Shown in pieces: positions 45,195-56,502 of a DNA stretch of 64,000 nt. Position 1 is the stretch's first letter; each line of letters begins with the position of its first letter. The stretch covers positions 6,733,557 to 6,797,556 of the forward strand of contig NC_044196.1 of NCBI RefSeq assembly GCF_900880675.1, read 5' to 3'. The notes beneath the pieces were generated by a model. It made no database searches. It saw only the letters and a list, made by a program, of their open reading frames with translations, and was not told the DNA's origin. The translations under genes and the position numbers were made by a program. Origin of the DNA: Sparus aurata. Lineage: Eukaryota > Chordata > Actinopteri > Spariformes > Sparidae.

Positions 45195-48146
45195 CAGGGG
45201 TGTGCAAAGCAGCCGGTTTGTATTTGTTGAGGGGGGAAAAGTATTTGTATTTGTATTCGAGTAAAATTCAAAATAGGCGTAAAAATCCAATTTTTTTGCA
45301 TTACACTTCTAATTTACGTTATAGTATAGTAAGTATTCTGAAACATGAACATGTAACAAGGAACGTCATTTAAAAGAAAATAACACACAATTCGACACAG
45401 CTACACAAGCCTTGTTTTAACCTTTTTAACCGAACGTTAACATTACTCTGTCAACAGCCTATTGTCTAAATCAGTGGTTCCCAACCTTTTTTCCTTGAAG
45501 CCCCCCTTGCCTGTGTCCAAGACAAGCCAGCCCCCCCAACCCGCATACACTAAAAGAATAAAGTGGTTAATTACAAACTTTTATTTGCAAAAAATAAACA
45601 ACAGCTATATTCTCCTAGTTTTACAATGTATATAGATACATTTCTTCCTTTTTGTGTCATCAGGTGTATCACACACACACACACACACACACACACGACC
45701 AGAATAGGCCTACCAGAGAGCAGAATAGGCCTACCTCACAGGGGTGTTGGTAATAAATAGCTTAATGAATTTAAATGTGGACCAAGAAATATGTTTCAAT
45801 TTGGATTATAGAGAGTTTTTGATTGGGTGTGTTACTGGGATTTTATGCAGTCCAGGGTATAATTGGCCATTTTGACTATTTTTGATTTTACCATTATATT
45901 TCACCTTAAAAACTATTTACCTTGCCTTGTTTGGTGTCATTATTTTCAGCACAACTTCACATGTGTGACTGTACAGTTATTTTTTTCATTTTGACACACA
46001 TCTCTCAACTCTCTCACCGTCACTGTCGGTCCCTCCACAACTTCCTCCTGTCTCCCAGCAACCAAATCACCTGTCTTGCCATGTAATTTTGTGATTGGCT
46101 GGTGTGGTGCCTTTTTCCACCAATAGGAACGTGTTTTACCGCTCGCAAACTTTTCCTGCTTGCCGGCACTTTCGTGAGAGAAGTTCGTGTTTGTCTCTTC
46201 CTCCACCAAACGCGCACCAAACGTGACGGTAATGTTACCAAAATAGCGTGCCGTACATAACTTATCATAAGTCCGGTTTTACTTGGCCTATCAACACAAT
46301 TTAAAAACTGGTACACAGCTTGAAGGCTGCTCCAACACGTCGGACCGAGACTCACTGAGGCTCCGTCTTGCTGCAGACAAAGTTGTGCACCCCCCCTGTG
46401 ATCTCTGGGCCACCCAGGTTGGGAACCACTGGTCTAAATTACCGAGCTAACAGAGCTACCTAAACAGAGCGAACATGAGAGCACCCGACTGCAGACGTCA
46501 ATACTAAAGGTAGGAACACACCGGCCCAACCGTTGGACGTCTGAAGCGTTTGGAGAGGCTCGGAAGAGGTCGGGAACATATATGTTTGGTGTGTGCAGCT
46601 GTGTTGGAAGCTTTCAGAGCCGCGCGGACGTTGTCGGATCCGACTGAGCATGCGAAGTCTGAGGAGGAGGGCCGTCGGACGTCTGAGCCATTGGATCCTC
46701 TGATTGGTTGTGTGCCAGCTGAATGGCCGTTCTGATTGGCGGTGTGCTGGCGAATCAGCGCGGTGTGTGGGAGGGACGGAATACTGTGTGCGCTTTGTTT
46801 TTCTATGCACTCCGTTCCGTCAATTAATTTGTGTAAGTTTGGTAATGCCTCGCTGCATGTTTAGTATGCAGCTGTTTTTTATCGTTAATAGTTAAGTTTC
46901 GTTTTGATCGAAAGTAAAGAGAGTTGCGTGCATAAGGTTCTCGTTTACAACTCACCCCCAATTTCCACTGGATACGTGTCCGCTGCGTTGCAGCTCCGAT
47001 CCGGTTTTGCTCCGCTGTCCGCCGTCCGGCAATCTCCACCGGTTGCGGTTTGAGTCCGCTGCGGCGCAGTACGGTAGACAGCTGGCTCACGAGGCAGAGG
47101 AGTTCCCGCGATAATCACATGATCACTCACGACCGCAGTTACAGGTCTGTGTTATTAAAATCAAGAACACGAAGTGTTCCCGACCGAGGGATTAGCAGAA
47201 AAGCTTGTGTTTGTCTCTTTTTTTGAGATTTATGTACTGGTGTCAACACCGAGTGTTTTATTTTGAAAGGTAACCGGATGCTGTTTGTTATTTTAGCGCT
47301 TGACTTCCTGTCTGCTCGGTGCTAAATTCAGCTGAATTGCTGCGTCGCACTCCGGCATCCGCCAGATATAGAAGTCCTGCGTATCTGTTCCGGAGAGCTC
47401 CGGACTGCCGGAGCTGGGACGGAGCGGATACGCAGCGCAGCGGACCTGGTGGAGATTGACACATTGACGAAAGTGAAACGTATTTGCTCCGCTGGCGTGG
47501 CGGAGACGCAACGCAGCAGAGACGTATCCAGTGGAAATTGGGGGTAACAACACAAGCGCCAGCCGCTTATTGCATCTCGCGCAAGCGCAGAACGTACACG
47601 CTACTGTGGCGTAGGCAGCACGTTGAAGCGGTGTGTTCAATGCAACTTTTCTGCCGAACGGGTCAGAAAAGAGGCAACGGAGTGGTCGGAGAGTGGTCGG
47701 ATAAGGCAGTTGGACGTCTGGGCGGTGTGTGGGGGCCTTAAGCATAATGGAATAATCTCCCGATCAAACTCCGCTTCCCGAAAGTTATAAACTGCCCCCA
47801 GAACCCAGTTAAGGTACAAAAATCTATTCAACAAAAATAGTGATGCAGTTAAGTCTTTTTTCGCTCAGCCGAGCCTTCTCTGTTGCTGTGTGGAGCAGCC
47901 TGTGTCAGTCACCTCTTTTACTCCCCCCGTCTCCTACTGACCGTCACTCACTCACTCATCCGGGCATGCACTGCGGTCTCATGAGGAAATGCAGCTTTTT
48001 GATATAATGTTTTTCTTGCTCCCGAATACAATATTTTTAAAAGTATTTGTTCTAAATAAGTATTTGTAAAAAACACATTATTTGTGCCTTTCCGAATACC
48101 GTATTCGGGTTCGGCTCCACCCCTAATATAAATATATATATATATG

Positions 48147-48196
<50 letters not shown>

Positions 48197-48249
48197 CACA
48201 TATATATATATATATATACATATATACACATATATATACATATATATAC

Positions 48250-48307
<58 letters not shown>

Positions 48308-48794
48308 TGTTTATTATTTATATTATATAGACAAGAATACAGACCGGAGGCAACCATGAATGGAGTGATATTCTTAACTGTTATGACCCCCTCCCCTCCT
48401 TTAGTAAGAGGGTATGTTTGCAATAGTTTCACAATGACATTTCTGTTCTTCCTCTCTTTCTTATTTAGTGAATGACACGCACCATACAGAAGATGAGAAA
48501 CAGAGCATAATTTCTGCACTGATGATGCTGAAACCTGAAACAGCAAAGCTACAAGATGAGCTTCAGTCACAGCTAAAGGAAGTAGACACTAAACTGAAGG
48601 GGAACAAGAAGAGGCGTCAGTCAGTGGAGAATAAACTTGGGAATGAGACCGTTGGCCCAAAAGGGGAATTATTAAAGGATAAAGAAAGTATTTTGTCATC
48701 CATTGACCAACTTGATGAGAAGAAGAAATTATTGGAGAAAGTGCAGCTGCCGATAAGTGAACTAATGAAGATATTAGATAAACTCAAAGAATGA
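44049..48794 (+). CDS. Butyrophilin-tail gene without visible Ig exons, 5' end not found
   Basis: Exons, all phase 1: 44049-44168 (DPTSSPDCPGSFYYDG, then FIVAVVAAVVFLIMAVYFC and YKWK), 44641-44820 (NHLFVLRIATSG to DPIHFATISYS), 44883-44936 (TAKQDLSPLTTSAEGTQ) and 48469-48794 (coiled coil: NDTHHTEDEKQSI, ETAKLQDELQSQLKEVDTKL, KKRRQSVENKL, ELLKDKESIL, KKKLLEKV, stop). The last exon is homologous to the tail of the gene at 52951 and to the minus-strand modules. No leader, V or C exon was recognised between the UTR exon (41.8 kb) and the TM exon, where a transposon-like insert lies. The third intron holds nested transposons (45190-48130). It may be a functional Ig-less form or a 5'-decapitated gene. 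Confidence 0.5.
45157..45191. repeat. (TA)n microsatellite, left part
   Basis: TA run; the matching right part is at 48125-48305. The two were probably one repeat split by the element between them. Confidence 0.85.
45472..46431. mobile_element. Non-autonomous hAT element (960 bp), nested
   Basis: Perfect 15-bp inverted ends CAGTGGTTCCCAACC with a perfect 8-bp target duplication GTCTAAAT (45464-45471 and 46432-46439). This end sequence is characteristic of Charlie-like hAT elements. No transposase domain was recognised. It contains a short CA repeat. Confidence 0.9.
46955..47544. mobile_element. MITE-like element with long inverted ends (590 bp)
   Basis: The ends read CCCCCAATTTCCACTGG and the exact inverse; similarity of the arms continues with gaps for about 45 bp (GGATACGT, GCTGCGTTGC). 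GC-rich interior with CpG. No clear target duplication was found, so the superfamily is open. Confidence 0.6.
48125..48305. repeat. (TA)n/(TACA)n microsatellite
   Basis: About 180 bp of TA repeat with CA variants. Open frames here are artefacts. Confidence 0.95.
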
Positions 48795-50270
48795 GAATAA
48801 GAAACACAATCTGATGTTTCACGTTAACTGATGACTCTGTTGACTGACCCTGAGCCATTGACAGTTACTCAGGTCAGTATGTCAACAGCAGTTTGGTACT
48901 GTAGAAGCAGGTGTTTGTAGATCCATTATTATCCTTACTAATCATAATGCTTTTGTGTGATTTAAGTGTATTCCTTTTAGGGAAGCACAATATGAACTTT
49001 TTCAGCAGACAGTATTATCTGTTATATTTATGGGCTATAATGGCATTATCTGTAGATAAGCAATAATGTAAATTTTACATTATAAATATATTGTGCATCC
49101 ATATTTCTTTCTATATGACAATGGACTTTGTGATGAAAATTACCATTTACATTGATTAACAGATCCTTGTAATTAAATATTTGTTATATTGAGAGATGAG
49201 CCCAGACAGGCCTGTCAGGAGTCAAACCTTATCACAGCCTAATGTAAAAAGCTTTTTACTTCTGGTTATTTACCCTTCAAAAATCATAGAAGTGAAGATT
49301 TTCTTGCTAAACCAAATGTGTAAGTATCATAAACTTAGTTAATGGATGCAGTAGATGCATGTTAATGTATCTCCATAACTATGTATGGGTATATGTACAT
49401 TTATGTACATCTATGTAAATTTACTGTATATCATTTTGACATTATGGGGGAATCAGTAGGTGTGGGAGTGGCTAGGCTTAGGAGAGCTTTTGTCTGCATA
49501 TGTGTGAATGTATTTGTGTTATCTGGCTTTATGCACTGTATTTTCTGTATATTGGCATCAAGGACTCTCCTAAAAAACAAGATGGTTTATCTCAAGGGGT
49601 TTAACCTTCTAATAAACTTAAATTTTTACTACTTATTTTTTGCAATAATCCAATTCAATCCGATTTTTGTCAAGGAAACCAGGGCAATGCTAAATTCTGG
49701 GTTAAACCTGACTTTAACCTTTGGGACTTTGTTAAAACATTTAGTACAGAGCACCATGAATCACACCCTGCAGCTGGTTGGTTAGTCTGATGGATGTGTA
49801 GAAATGAGAGGCATGACTTTGTGGACAACTGAGTCATGTTAAGATGGTCAATGGGAAATAATATAACAATTATGACGTTATTTAACCCAAAAATACTTTT
49901 ATATGGATTTTAGCATTTCTTTTGATAATGATTTTATCATTAAATATTTAAAGATTTTAACAGAAGATGTCATCTCTGTTCATCTCACATTTCATACACA
50001 AACTGCATAAACCATGTGCACTCGCATTTTAGTGTGACATATATGAATCTGTATTTGTTGTTTTGTGAATATCTTTTGTGCCCAAAAATAATGCAATATT
50101 CCAGTCTCCAACTCAAAGTATACTGTTTGTACCCATATCCCAATATCCATAACTCATTTTGAGTTTTTTTCTGTGTAGTTTAAAATAAAATGTGAGGTGA
50201 ACTTTCTCAAGGTGTAAAATGTGAGTTCCACTCTTTGGTTTATCATTTCAGCTTTTTTGGTAATAGTTCT
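48795..50270. other. 3' flank of the gene ending at 48794; no gene seen
   Basis: AT-rich sequence, probably 3' UTR at its start. No exon or repeat end recognised. Confidence 0.4.
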
Positions 50271-50290
50271 ATTTAAAAAATAATCTAGGT

Positions 50291-50410
50291 GATGTATCGT
50301 AGGCAACTGGACTTGTTTCAGTTTCTTGAAGATTTTTCACCCAGTTATTTAGAACTGAGGGAGTGTATTCAAGAAAATGAAACAAGTCCAGTTGCCCACG
50401 ATACATTAGC
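50291..50410. repeat. Inverted repeat with ~29-bp arms (dispersed fish repeat)
   Basis: ATGTATCGTAGGCAACTGG near 50292 and its inverse ending in CGATACAT near 50406 form arms of about 29 bp with one mismatch around a ~55-bp loop (GACTTGTTTCA is within both arms). A 60-codon frame crosses it but is not considered coding. Confidence 0.7.
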
Positions 50411-50589
50411 CAGATTTGCCATGACCTGGGTGGCTGAGAATGTCATCAACAATGAAAAATTTAACTCCTGAAACCTGAGCGAGGGGGGTAATCTATCTAA
50501 GGAGGGTCTATGGCACCAGTCCTGGCCCAAAGATTCTGAGCATCAGTGCCTCACGTTCATCAAAATGCATTAACTCAACTATAATAATA

Positions 50590-51160
50590 ATTGATAATTG
50601 ATGATAATAATAATAATTATACATTTTATTTACAAAGCGCCTTTCAGGACACTCAAGGACACTTTACAGAGGGACATCCGAAAAAAACATTGGATAAAAA
50701 AAATAAAAATAACAAATATCAATTTAAAACATTCAATAAGACAACATTCAAACATCCAAATACAAAGAAAGAGAAACATACAATTAACAACATTTCAAAA
50801 ACATCAGTGAAAATACAGTGTGCAACAAAATTGAACAACAATAGAGGTAGGGCGGTGTAACAGTTAGGGGTGGAGTGAATAGGCAATTTTAAACAGGTGG
50901 GTTTTGAGTCTGGTTTTGAAAGCAGGGAGGGAGTTGGTGTTACAGATGTCGGGTGGTAAGGAGTTCCAAAGCTGGGGAGCAGAGTGACTGAAAGCTCGGC
51001 TCCCCATGGTGCGGAGGTGTACTGGGGGGATAGTGAGGCGGAGGGAAGAGGAGGATCTGAGGGAGCGTGCTGGATTGGAGATGCGAAGGAGATCAGACAA
51101 ATAAGGAGGGGCGATGTTGTGAATAGCTTTGAAAGTGTACAGGTTTCAGGCTACAGGTTT
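50590..51160 (-). mobile_element. L2-like LINE, 3' end
   Basis: The minus strand encodes YTFKAIHNIAPPYLSDLLRI, then RSLRSSSSLRLTIPPV, GSRAFSHSAPQLWNSLP and FKTRLKTHLFK. This is the classic C-terminus of the L2-type RT ORF. The element ends in an (ATT)n-like tail near 50590, as L2 elements do, and is 5'-truncated near 51160. Confidence 0.85.
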
Positions 51161-51169
51161 CTTTCATCT

Positions 51170-52940
51170 ACTAGATTCTTAAGAAGATTGGCAGTAGCAG
51201 ATCCTATAAAGAGCAATAAGACCTCCAGCCCACACAACACACACACACAATACAGGTTCATGGAAGATAGAAGAAACCTTCATGTATGTATAGTGTCAAA
51301 AAATTACTCAAATAACTCAATTGAATTTTCCACATTCAGAAATTAAATGCGCAACTCAGTATTTTCAGTTTCCAATCTTTGCCCTTTCAAATTTTGAAAT
51401 TCTTCCAGTTAGGGTCCTTTAATAGAAAAAAATAAATAAATATCCTTCAAATAAATTGTTCCTTTTTAAGCTGCCTCACAGCATCGGTCTGTGTTCCTTT
51501 AAAAGGCAGTATTAATTGTCAGTGTCAGTGTTGGGACCAAAAAAATGAATAAATAAATCTCAGGATAGATCTCAGGAAAAAAAAGTGCAAATAAAATTAG
51601 AAATCCTCTCAGTCAATTTCAAGGTCTCATGCTTTCTACTGCCCCCTTGGAACGGCATACATCAGCATCCAGGTGAAACCGCAGCATCCACAGGCAGCAA
51701 AGGTCTGGATTGCAGTTGAATCATCCCTCAAAAAAAAAAACAGCCTGCACGAAAGTATGCAGAGCAGTTATTTTTCAGTTCAAAAGTCCCTCTTCACTTA
51801 CTCATTGAAATTAAATGATAACTTACAGCACAGTATAAATACAATAACTTTTTTTTTAAAATGAACTTTCTTCAGTGTCTTCCTTACAACTCTCAACCTT
51901 CTGAATTGCAAAATAATACACATTCACACTTTACAGTGCATACTTAACAGCTTTAAACAATGCAAATACTCACAATAACCTCATGAGCTTTACCTGAGCT
52001 ACAGCAGCGGCTATGAATGTAGCACTTCATTACCTACACTCAATATCCTGACTGGTTTTTGTCTTACGACTCTTGGAAATAAAAGTAACACAATACTTAC
52101 CAGTTTCACATCGGCATTTTGATGCTAGTCAGCTAACTCGTGAAGCTAACTCACCAGGATATCCACGTTAATTGGAGACAACGCCGGCCGGAGTTTCTCT
52201 CGCTGAATCCTCTCAACAATAATTTAGCAACTCAGTAGTTTCCCTCTCTTGGCTACACTGCCAAGTCCTCTCACTTTCACTACAACTTGGAAAAATCAAT
52301 CATGAAGTTGTTCTATATCTAATCCGACCGATCAGATGTCTGTTTGTCTTTACAATCAAACCAGATACAGCACCAAGTGAAATCACTGAACACATGGGGG
52401 GGTGAAAGGGAACTGTTCCCTCCAGACAGGTGAGCCAAACAGTACACCTTATCTAACACAATTTAATCATTGTGGTAAATGGTTAAAGTCCACTCCTCAT
52501 TGACGTGCAGGAATGAAGGAAACAGCTGTGGCACACTCACGCGGTTCTGGTAAGTTTTCGTTTTGCGCTGAACCTATTTGGTTTTAGACACAAAGAACAT
52601 GTTTGGAATGTTTTAGTCACAGTTTGGTTAACAGTTCCAGATAAGATGAATAATTGTTAAATTGTTCTAGATATGAAGATGAGATTTTAACTAGATAACC
52701 CATTTTGCAATATTGAAGTGATCTAATACATCTTCCTGAAAATGGCCACTGTCAGAATGTTGTTCTCCTTTCACAGAACTTTAGTTGTCAATATGAGCAG
52801 ATTTATTGTGATGTTCATCTTGTTCACGGCCTTTTCTGAGAGGAAAGGGCATGACCTCAGCTCTCTATTGCCAATTCAGTTTTGATTAAACCATTTTCTC
52901 AATTTTTAGTTTAACTTATAAAATTAGGGTACCTTGACCT
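51170..52940. other. No gene seen
   Basis: Intergenic sequence with several A- and T-runs and no recognised exon. Parts may be degraded repeats, but no ends could be defined. Confidence 0.4.
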
Positions 52941-52950
52941 GCTGGTGAAA

Positions 52951-54015
52951 ATGAGAATTATTCTAATGAATATTTTTGGCATCCATCCGTTGCAATGGCA
53001 GTTGCAGATGATATTTTCCATGATATTGTTGGGGCTTTTCCTACATTTCTTTTGGAAAGTAAGTAATAGCTCATTATAACCTGTTAGAGTATCACAGTAA
53101 AAGCTTCAATTTCAAAATAAATCTGATAATACTCATGGTTATAAAAAAAAGAAAACAAAACTGTAATTTATATTGCATTTTACTTTGATGCCGTATCCAA
53201 AAAACTAGGGATCATGGAAGGTATACCTCATCTTATCCTCCAACATGACATGATGATGACACTAGACCAAAAGAAGAACATGGCAGTTAAGCCTGACTCG
53301 GCCAAAAATGTGTTGAATGGATGTGAAGATTTTTGTGAGTGTGGGAATACCTTTAATTACATAAATAAAATGGGTATCATCTTCTTGACAATAGATAAGA
53401 CAAAAGAGTTGGATGAAACGAAGGCAGAGTTACAGAGGACAAAAGAACAACTGAGAGATTTAACGGTGAAACTAGAAAACCAGGAGAAGAAAGTTTCAGG
53501 AAAGTCCAACTCCACCAAATAATAGGAGGAAATATTTTAGTGAGTTTGAAATTCGGGAATACCTGCAAACACATTAAAATGGGTCAAATTAAATGCCTGA
53601 TATACATACATTGTGCATAGGAAAAAATTTTCTATGCTGAATTCTATTTTTATATTCAAATTGTCCTCATGGTTTAACAGATTTGGAAAAGAAATCATCA
53701 AAACAAGATGAAGAATTACAGAAGAAAAATAACATTGTTCATTTGCTGAATGAACAAAATGTGGAACTTGAGAACTTCAAAGGTCAACTCAAATCACAGC
53801 TTGAAGAGGTGGAAGGAGAGAAGAAAGAGAGGAGGAAGAAAATAGCCAAGAGTGAAATAGAAAAGACAGATGAAAACCAGGGATTATTAAAAGAGAAAGA
53901 AAACCTATTGGATGTCAGATGGAAACTAGATGAGCGAAAGACAAACCTGGAACAACTGGTAATGCATATGAAACAACTACTGCAGAATATCTTGATTAGT
54001 ATTTTGACAAAGTAG
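52951..54015 (+). CDS. Compact signal-anchor plus coiled-coil gene (butyrophilin-tail family)
   Basis: The first coding exon starts at ATG 52951: MRIILMNIFGIHPLQWQ, then MIFSMILLGLFLHFFWK, a single hydrophobic anchor like the MWK exons of modules A and B. Exon 53209-53334 (DMMMTLDQKKNMAVK, VLNGCEDF) is phase 1 on both sides. Two alternative last exons follow: 53395-53522 (TKELDETKAELQRTKEQL, stop) and 53681-54015 (LEKKSSKQDEELQKKN, QLKSQLEEVEGEKKERRKK, GLLKEKENLLDVRWKLDE, stop). With the latter the protein is about 190 residues. The first donor is ambiguous: AAA|GTAAGT is phase 0, while the overlapping GTAA|GTAATA gives the needed phase 1. No Ig domain is seen upstream. Confidence 0.5.
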
Positions 54016-54640
54016 AAGGAAGGACCACAAGGATCCTCAAGGCTGGAGGAGAACAGAGGATGGATTTAGCTCCAATTAGACTCCTAAATCTGATTCTATT
54101 TCATATATATAACAGAACTTGCTGACATTGTCTCCTTGCACTCCCTATCTACTTATTGAAATATACAGCATGTACATCTCATTTGAAATAGAAAAATGCA
54201 TTGTAAAGAAAATGTAATGCTGGGCGCATTTTATGTTTTATGTTGTAAATACTGTTTATCAGTCCTGTCAATTTGAAAGCATCTGCATCTGTGGTATCTG
54301 ATACTGTCATCTGAAACATGATGAACATTTGTATGGCTAAATTTGGCAGCTGATTTTATTAAAGGTGAGGGAAAGATGCATGTCTGTTTTATTTATACAT
54401 TGCTGAGCTGAAGCAAAAGATGGGAGGTGATAGGTTTGTCAATAATTAACCAAATCGTCATGGGGAGCAGGATGAGGACCTTGGTCTTAGTAGCCACAGT
54501 TCTATGCCTTCATCCAAAAATTATATCATCATATATTTCATTTAGTCACACATTTAATAAAAAATAATCAACTGTTCTTTTATCCCGTAATTAGATGAAG
54601 AAAAATGTGTAGAGTATTTTTTTTTTTTTTTTTTTTTTTG
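54016..54640. other. 3' flank and spacer; poly-T run
   Basis: Probably the 3' UTR of the preceding gene, then a run of T at about 54618-54639. No gene seen. Confidence 0.4.
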
Positions 54641-54649
54641 TTATTCTTT

Positions 54650-54911
54650 GTTTTACATTTAGTCTTTTATTTTCTATTTTCACTCAGTCAATCATCCCTC
54701 CTTTGGAACACTGACAGGAGTGATACTAAGTTGGGGGTCTTGCTATTTCATGATGTTTAGTTCTGCTGCCTGATGAGGTGAAACGTGGCTTTTAGTCGTT
54801 AGGTGGACACGCCTGTCTTTTTAGATTGCCGGGATCAAAGTTCTTTTATCGAGGACGTTGACTGTAGTCTATTTTACAGCAGCGAAGGGAACATTTACGC
54901 AAACAACAGGT
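54650..54911 (+). promoter_or_regulatory. Butyrophilin-like gene: promoter and 5' UTR exon, copy 2
   Basis: Paralogue of 41560-41820, ending in AACAACAG|GTATGAC at 54909. It lacks an ATG in the exon end where copy 1 has one. It lies 790 bp before the leader exon. Confidence 0.5.
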
Positions 54912-55698
54912 ATGACATTTTCAGAAATGTATTTTTTATCATTTAATTCCTGAGAGTATTGATGTTCTCACAAAATTTTCATTGTAAGGATTCAACTGTC
55001 TGTAGCATAGGCAGATCCGTCATAAAAAACTCACTGTATTTTTTTCATCTCAAAGGTACAAATTTTATATAAGTGATAATTATATTTATTGCAATTTGAA
55101 TGTAAAAACTGCTGTCAGTCGAAATGTGAGTAGTTTTCTTGATTGCAATGTAACTTGGAAGCTGTACAACAAATGCATAAAAGTACAGTAAGTTCTATTT
55201 TTTTCCCTTTTAAAAAAATCAAATAGATTAAAGTCTCAGTTTGGGTCACAATTATAATGAAAATTAATCGTTTTAGAAAAACGAGTTTTTGTGCATAATT
55301 ATGCTTAATGCTAACGTACACTCTGAGAGTTGTTCAAACAACAGTAATAAACTGAAATTTTATTATGAGATATTATAAACCGCCACAGTACAAGTTTATA
55401 TGCAGCTAGTTAATGTTTCATTGGTTTTACTGCTGAGCATTGTGGGTTTGTCTTTAGACAGTAATTGTGAGTGGCTTCAGGGCACCATCTTGGGGTGAGA
55501 CACCTACACAAATATTGACAATCGACCTCACAAAATGGATGCCTGGGGAATGTTAAGCACCTGTTTGAGTGTATTTCCCAGATTTTTCCTGTGTATCTTT
55601 ACCTGTGTGTTATGTTATGCAGCAACATAATGCATAATGCTCCTGACTTGAGCACTCACTTGTTTTTTTTTGTTTTGTTTTTTTTGCAGACCTCCACG

Positions 55699-56463
55699 AT
55701 GCTTCTCCTGAAAACGAGGCAGTTGAAATCTAAGCTCACTGCTTCTAGCTCTTCAATTTTTTTCTACACCGCTGTGCTGCTTCTCCTGACACACTGCTGT
55801 GGAGGTAACTGACACACAAACACAATGTTTAAAAACCATTTAATTCAAGTGATAAATGTTACATTGCAACAACACACAAAATCAATGTAGTCCAACTGTA
55901 TTGCTCAGCGTAGAAAGACATTTAAACTGGAGCATTTTCTGTTGTTAGAGATATTTTGCGTAATGTGTTACTAAAAAATGTTGTCAGGTCTTACATGTCT
56001 GAATGGTAATGCTATTACAGTAAACTGACAGTGTTAAAGGGATGATATAGAAAAGTTTGAAATGGCCTGATTATGTCTGTATGATGTTTGTTTCCAGGTC
56101 AGTTTCAGGTAGTTGGTCCACTGCAGCCAGTGATGGTAACCATCGGTGAGGATGTTATTTTGCCATGCCACCTGAGACCGGCTGGGGATGCTGTGGGTAT
56201 GACGTTTGAGTGGGCGAGACCTGACCTGAATCCCAGATTTGTCCATGTGTGGCATGAACGTGAAGACCTTCATGTCAATCAGCATCTGTCCTACAAAGGA
56301 CGAACATCAGTGTCTATCGACAAGCTGAAGCAGGGAGACATTTCCCTGAAACTCTCCAGAGTCAAACTCTCTGATAAGGGGACATACAGATGTTACTTTC
56401 CAGATTTGGATAAAGACTCAACTGTTCAGCTTGTTGTTGGTAAGCATGCACACATTGTTTTTA

Positions 56464-56502
<39 letters not shown>

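Larger units (their letters stand above)
45197..48128. mobile_element. Outer hAT-like element hosting nested transposons
   Basis: The left end is CAGGGGTGTGCAAAGC and the inverted right end TAGGGGTGGAGCC. Both subterminal zones contain AAGTATTTGT words and CGAATAC. The flanks are TA repeat, so the target duplication is hard to call (ATATTTAT versus ATATAAAT). At least two further elements lie inside (45472-46431 and 46955-47544), and possibly a third frame around the latter. Confidence 0.55.

Noticed and set aside
46020..47834. Several frames of 60-150 codons on both strands
   Set aside because: All lie inside nested non-autonomous transposons; none shows a protein domain.
50289..50471. 60-codon frame beginning MMYRRQLDLFQFLED
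   Set aside because: It spans an inverted repeat typical of a dispersed fish element; no splice sites or homologous domain support it.
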